Shown here piece by piece: positions 60,433-64,000 of a stretch of DNA of 64,000 nt. The position numbers and the translations under genes were made by a program. Each line of letters starts with the position of its first letter. The first letter of the stretch is position 1. The notes beneath the pieces were generated by a model. That model did no database searches, was not told the DNA's origin, and was given only the letters and a program-made list of their open reading frames with translations. The stretch covers positions 273,501 to 337,500 of the forward strand of contig JAIXMQ010000009.1 of assembly GCA_025716855.1 (NCBI GenBank), given 5' to 3'. Origin of the DNA: Pilaira anomala. Its lineage: Eukaryota > Mucoromycota > Mucoromycetes > Mucorales > Mucoraceae.

Positions 60433-61057
60433 GGTAGTGGTGGGAGGTACATAAGCATCTGCCTTCCAGATATATTCCTGGTTTGTAGCAGGACTGTTGG
60501 GGGTATTTGCCTTGACTTCAGGCTCATGCTCTGGTGTCCATACACCTGTTTCATCACCACTGCTGGTAGCACACGATTGCGATTCTTGTTTCTTTGGTGC
60601 GGCTTCTTCTTCTACCAAAATATATTCTTCCTCTTCTGCAGTTGGTTCTTTATTTGCAAGGTCTAAAATGATTTCATCCAATGCTTTTTCGGTAGATAAT
60701 TTAACATCCACAGGTACATCCGTGGTGGCGGTGGCGGCGGCGGCGGCGGCGGTGGTGGTGGTGGTGGTGGTAGTGATGGTTTCAGATACTTCAATTGTGG
60801 TTTCGGTTTGACTTAATTCAGATTGAACATCTTCAGTGTTCTCTTTTGATTCGATTCCTTCCTTTACTACTACATGTTCGGTTGATACTACTTCTAATCC
60901 AGGTTCTTGTTTGATAATAGTAGCATGTTCAAATTCAGCTTTAACCATATCTTCTTCAGCTGCTGAATATTGTTTAGTAATATCCTTGGCTTTAAGGTCT
61001 AAGTAATATAAATATTTGACGTGAGTATATGAAATTATTTCTCTCGCAACTACACTT

Positions 61058-61088
<31 letters not shown>

Positions 61089-61347
61089 ATTCTTTATTAC
61101 CTTGAGTAGGGGCTTGTGACGTAGTTTGGTCCTTGTCAACTTGTCTCTCTGTTTCTTTTTTTGATTTAGGTTTACCTAAATGAAATAGTTTTAAATGTTT
61201 AAGGAACGAAAAAAAAATAGACACCATTTTTTTTCGCCATGCGTTACCACTCTTGGACCATTTCCAAACACCAAAGGCAGCAATAGCAACTAAAGCGGCA
61301 GAACCAGCAACGGTTAAAAAGCGATGTTGGCTCAATTTTTGAACCAT
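59929..61347 (-). CDS. Membrane-anchored CCCH-type zinc-finger protein
   Basis: Exons on the minus strand: 61347-61248, 61175-61101 and 60998-59929, giving 414 residues; phases close. An in-frame 72-nt intron (61247-61176) is proposed between exons 1 and 2; if it is retained the protein is 24 residues longer. The N terminus carries one hydrophobic segment (FLTVAGSAALVAIAAFGVW) followed by WKWSKSG. The middle is acidic with poly-Thr, poly-Ala and poly-Asn runs. The last 75 residues have paired Cys/His motifs: CSHWPCCTNKNCKFWHPC and CPFGTKCMFIHP, like the tandem CCCH fingers of Nab2/ZC3H14 that bind poly(A). A membrane segment on a putative RNA-binding protein is unusual; exons 1-2 might instead be a separate gene. 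Confidence 0.75.
60999..61100. repeat. Intron of the CCCH-protein gene with (TC)n tract
   Basis: Intron 2, containing a TC dinucleotide run of about 27 bp (61062-61089) on the plus strand, close to its donor side in the minus-strand gene. Confidence 0.8.
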
Positions 61348-64000
61348 ACTCGCTAAAATATTCTTTGTTAAAAAGGTCGACAAAACAAAAACAATTATTT
61401 GAAAAAAAAATATATAGAGGCGGGGGTAAAAAAAAAAAAAAAAAAAAAACTGAGGCTTTTTGATATTTTTTTTTTTTCGTGTGTAAAGAAAAAAAAAAAA
61501 AAAAAAAAAAGAGCGTGTATTAGGTCTCCTTTATATACCTTTTTTTTACATATAAACTCATCCCTCAGCTCCCTCCTTGTTTTTTATAGAGTAAACAATT
61601 CATCATTTTTCTTTCATTTTTTTTTTTAAACTTAGTAAATTTTTTTTTTGTTTTTTTGTTTACGATGATGGTACCTTCATGTGCGAAAAAAAAAAAAAAT
61701 CACCTCTGAGGTTTAATAATTAGTTGCCGGAACTACAATTTTTTTTTTTTTTTTTACGCCAAAAGATGTTTATGTAAACGGTCCATCTGAATTATGTACT
61801 TGAAGTAATTTTATTCTGGTATAATAGTTATCAATTCAATGGAAAAGAAAGATGTTCTAAAACCTAAGATTTATCAACGTGTATCATCTTATTCTCTCTC
61901 TATCGTTATCTAGAAGAACGCAGACATCAATTAGTTTTATTTTTATCACAACTTGTAAAAGAACCAGCATGTATCTACCCTCACATATTTAGATACATGT
62001 ATGCCATGTATATGTAACTACTAGTTCTTTATATATATATATATATATAAAAAACAGATACTTTTAACCTCGCTTTTAATTAGTATTTTGTAAAAAGGTA
62101 ATACTTGACATTTTTTTTTTTTTTTTTAAGTTTAGGAAAAATGTTTCAAGTTTTGAAGCATCCCTTCTTAAAATAGAATGAACAAACAGTGTATGCAAAA
62201 AAAAAAAAAAAAAAAAAAATGCCACCAATTACAAGCTGGTCTACACCTATCAACATATGAAATTTCATTGTTAGGAAATTACAAAACATGGTAATAAAGA
62301 ACACTCCTTTTGTTACCTCAGGAGAGAGAGAGAGAGAGAGAGAGAGATAAAACGGTCAATTGATGATATTATACATACAATACATAGGAGAACTTGTGTC
62401 AATGCTATAATACCAATTCATTATGGAAAATCGTCTTTTTTTTTTACTCTCACACTCTCACACACACACACTCTCTCTCGTCAAAAAGCGACTAGATCCA
62501 AAACCCTTCCCCCCCTTTTTTAAGGAGGTGGAAGTGGAGGTAAAAAAAAAAAAAAAAAAAAACTAGACTATCTAGGGCGTTCTAAAATTCGTGACACCTG
62601 GTTTTATCAATCAATGTCAAAAGAAAAAAAAGATAATTTTCATCAATTTATTTTTTTTGCGATAGCAACGTATTTTTGATATCATAATTCGTTATTACTA
62701 TGACAACACTCATTATTTTTAATTTATAATTGTTATGGATTGAAAGATATCAATATGCCAAGTAGTTATATATATTTTTGACAGCACAGTTGACACTGTA
62801 TTTAAAACTGTTTGTATAATAGATAAAATACATCATTCTAGAACATCCAGGTAATAATTTCTGACCTCAAAACATATGTTGATGGAATACAGTCATATGG
62901 TAACTTTCTCTGTTTCACTTGTTATCATTTAGTTTACTGATTAAAATACTCCAAAATTCAACAAGCTGTCACGATACACAAACAATGTAGTTTTTTTTTT
63001 ATTGCGTTATATCTCGCTACAACGCTATACAAATAGAATAATAGTTATTTCTTTTTATTTCATTTTTGTACTTTTACCTTTTTTTTTTTAAAAAAAAAGA
63101 AAAATCTATGCTTTATTTCAATTATTTTTCTTGTAAAATAATAGGGCTTAATATCGCTTTATCCAGTTACAGGATAAGAATCTTTCTACTTGACTAAAAT
63201 TTTATATATGCATTGAGTGCTTTTGTATTATGTAAAATCTTTTTTATGCAAAAATCTGGGTCAAATGATTTTTGTCAAAAAAAAAAAATTTTTTTTTCTG
63301 TCTAAAACTGTCACTTATTTATATCATGTGTATCAGAAAATTAAATTAAAAATATTCCCTTGTATCATATCTTAAACTATTACACCCTATTCAAAATCTG
63401 TATTTTTTTTTTTTCTTGATGCTTCTTAGCCCGTGTTTCTTTTTCTAAAGAGTAGACCTTCATTGGCTGAAAAATGTAGTTGGGTATTAAAAAAAGGTAC
63501 ACCGACTCTTTTTTTCCGTATACATATCATCTTAAAAAAATATTGTTTGGCATCAATGCTTATGAATGACACAGAAAAACTAAAAATAAAGTAGTTTCTC
63601 AAAAATTATTGCATCACTTATTTTGCTTTACATTTCATTTTCGTTTTTTTTTTTTTAAAAAAAAAAAAAGATGCATGATTAAAAAATTATATTTTTTTTG
63701 GGGGGAGGGGGGAGGGGGGAGTAAGAAACGACAAAGTTTGAATGGATCATGATAAAAAAAAAAAAAAAAAATATCTGTATACGTATAGTAATAGACATCT
63801 ATTTCTAAGAAAGATCTTTTTCTTTTTATTTTATTTTATTCGTATGCTTTCAAAAGTATCAACTTTGATAGCACAGGAAAGTAGTAAGCTATTAAATATA
63901 TGATATATAAACATGTATACTAAAAAGTAAATGGATACACTCTATTTTCAGAAATTATTTGCACACCTTTGAAAAAAAAAAAAAAAATTGCGCTTAAATG
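61348..64000. other. Gene-free terminal region with simple repeats
   Basis: About 2.65 kb without a credible gene. Features seen: A-runs near 61429-61450 and 61490-61510, an (AT)n tract near 62032-62048, (GA)n at 62322-62347, (CA)n near 62450-62470, and T-A palindromic runs near 63080-63098, 63279-63298 and 63647-63669. No RNA gene recognised on either strand. Confidence 0.55.

Noticed and set aside
60303..60811. Plus- and minus-strand frames rich in Val, Gly, Pro or Thr opposite the CCCH-protein gene
   Set aside because: They arise from GTG/CAC and GTT/AAC trinucleotide repeats that encode the Thr, Ala and Asn runs of the real gene.

Overview
The window is nuclear DNA of a filamentous early-diverging fungus, most likely a Mucorales (Mucoromycota) species. 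The evidence is very AT-rich DNA, many T and A homopolymers, short introns of about 50-115 nt with GTAAGT-like donors and TAG acceptors, pyrimidine-rich leaders before start codons, and intron-split housekeeping genes of fungal type. The genus cannot be fixed from sequence alone. Splice models were assembled by eye from donor and acceptor sites, reading phase and family conservation, so exon edges may be a few bases off.

Left part (1-25.2 kb): the 3' part of an Ime2/MAK-type protein kinase (cut by the window edge), a small coiled-coil protein, a short oxysterol-binding protein, a convergent MIR-domain protein, a zinc-less MDR oxidoreductase, a small helical protein, cystathionine beta-synthase, a polyQ protein, the large subunit of ribonucleotide reductase, an uncharacterised five-exon protein, a tRNA-Ser(AGA) preceded by three helically phased E-boxes, a broken LRR (F-box-like) gene and a seven-TM protein.

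Middle part (25.2-32.1 kb): gene-poor and repeat-dominated. A decayed second copy of the MDR oxidoreductase ends exactly where the first of two 1.5-kb elements with terminal inverted repeats begins. The two elements lie in direct orientation, and related relics occur near 11.2 kb and 54.0 kb. They carry no recognisable transposase. This non-autonomous repeat family is the most novel-looking item in the window.

Right part (32.5-64 kb): M1 aminopeptidase, a Pom33/TMEM33 membrane protein, a four-finger C2H2 regulator with polyQ tail, a seven-exon Rad1 checkpoint-clamp gene, a possible tail-anchored protein, a 3-hydroxyisobutyryl-CoA hydrolase-like protein that has lost a catalytic residue, Dph4 (diphthamide synthesis), a mitochondrial GGQ release-factor-like protein, a low-complexity protein, choline-phosphate cytidylyltransferase with a 4-nt first coding exon, the succinate dehydrogenase membrane anchor SdhD, and an unusual protein joining an N-terminal membrane segment to a C-terminal CCCH zinc-finger region. 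The last 2.6 kb and several 1-3 kb stretches show only AT-rich DNA and simple repeats.

The genes do not form one pathway. They are scattered housekeeping genes, several in convergent pairs (OSBP/MIR, RNR1/uncharacterised, aminopeptidase/Pom33, CCT/SdhD). Accessory content is concentrated in the repeat cluster at 27-32 kb.
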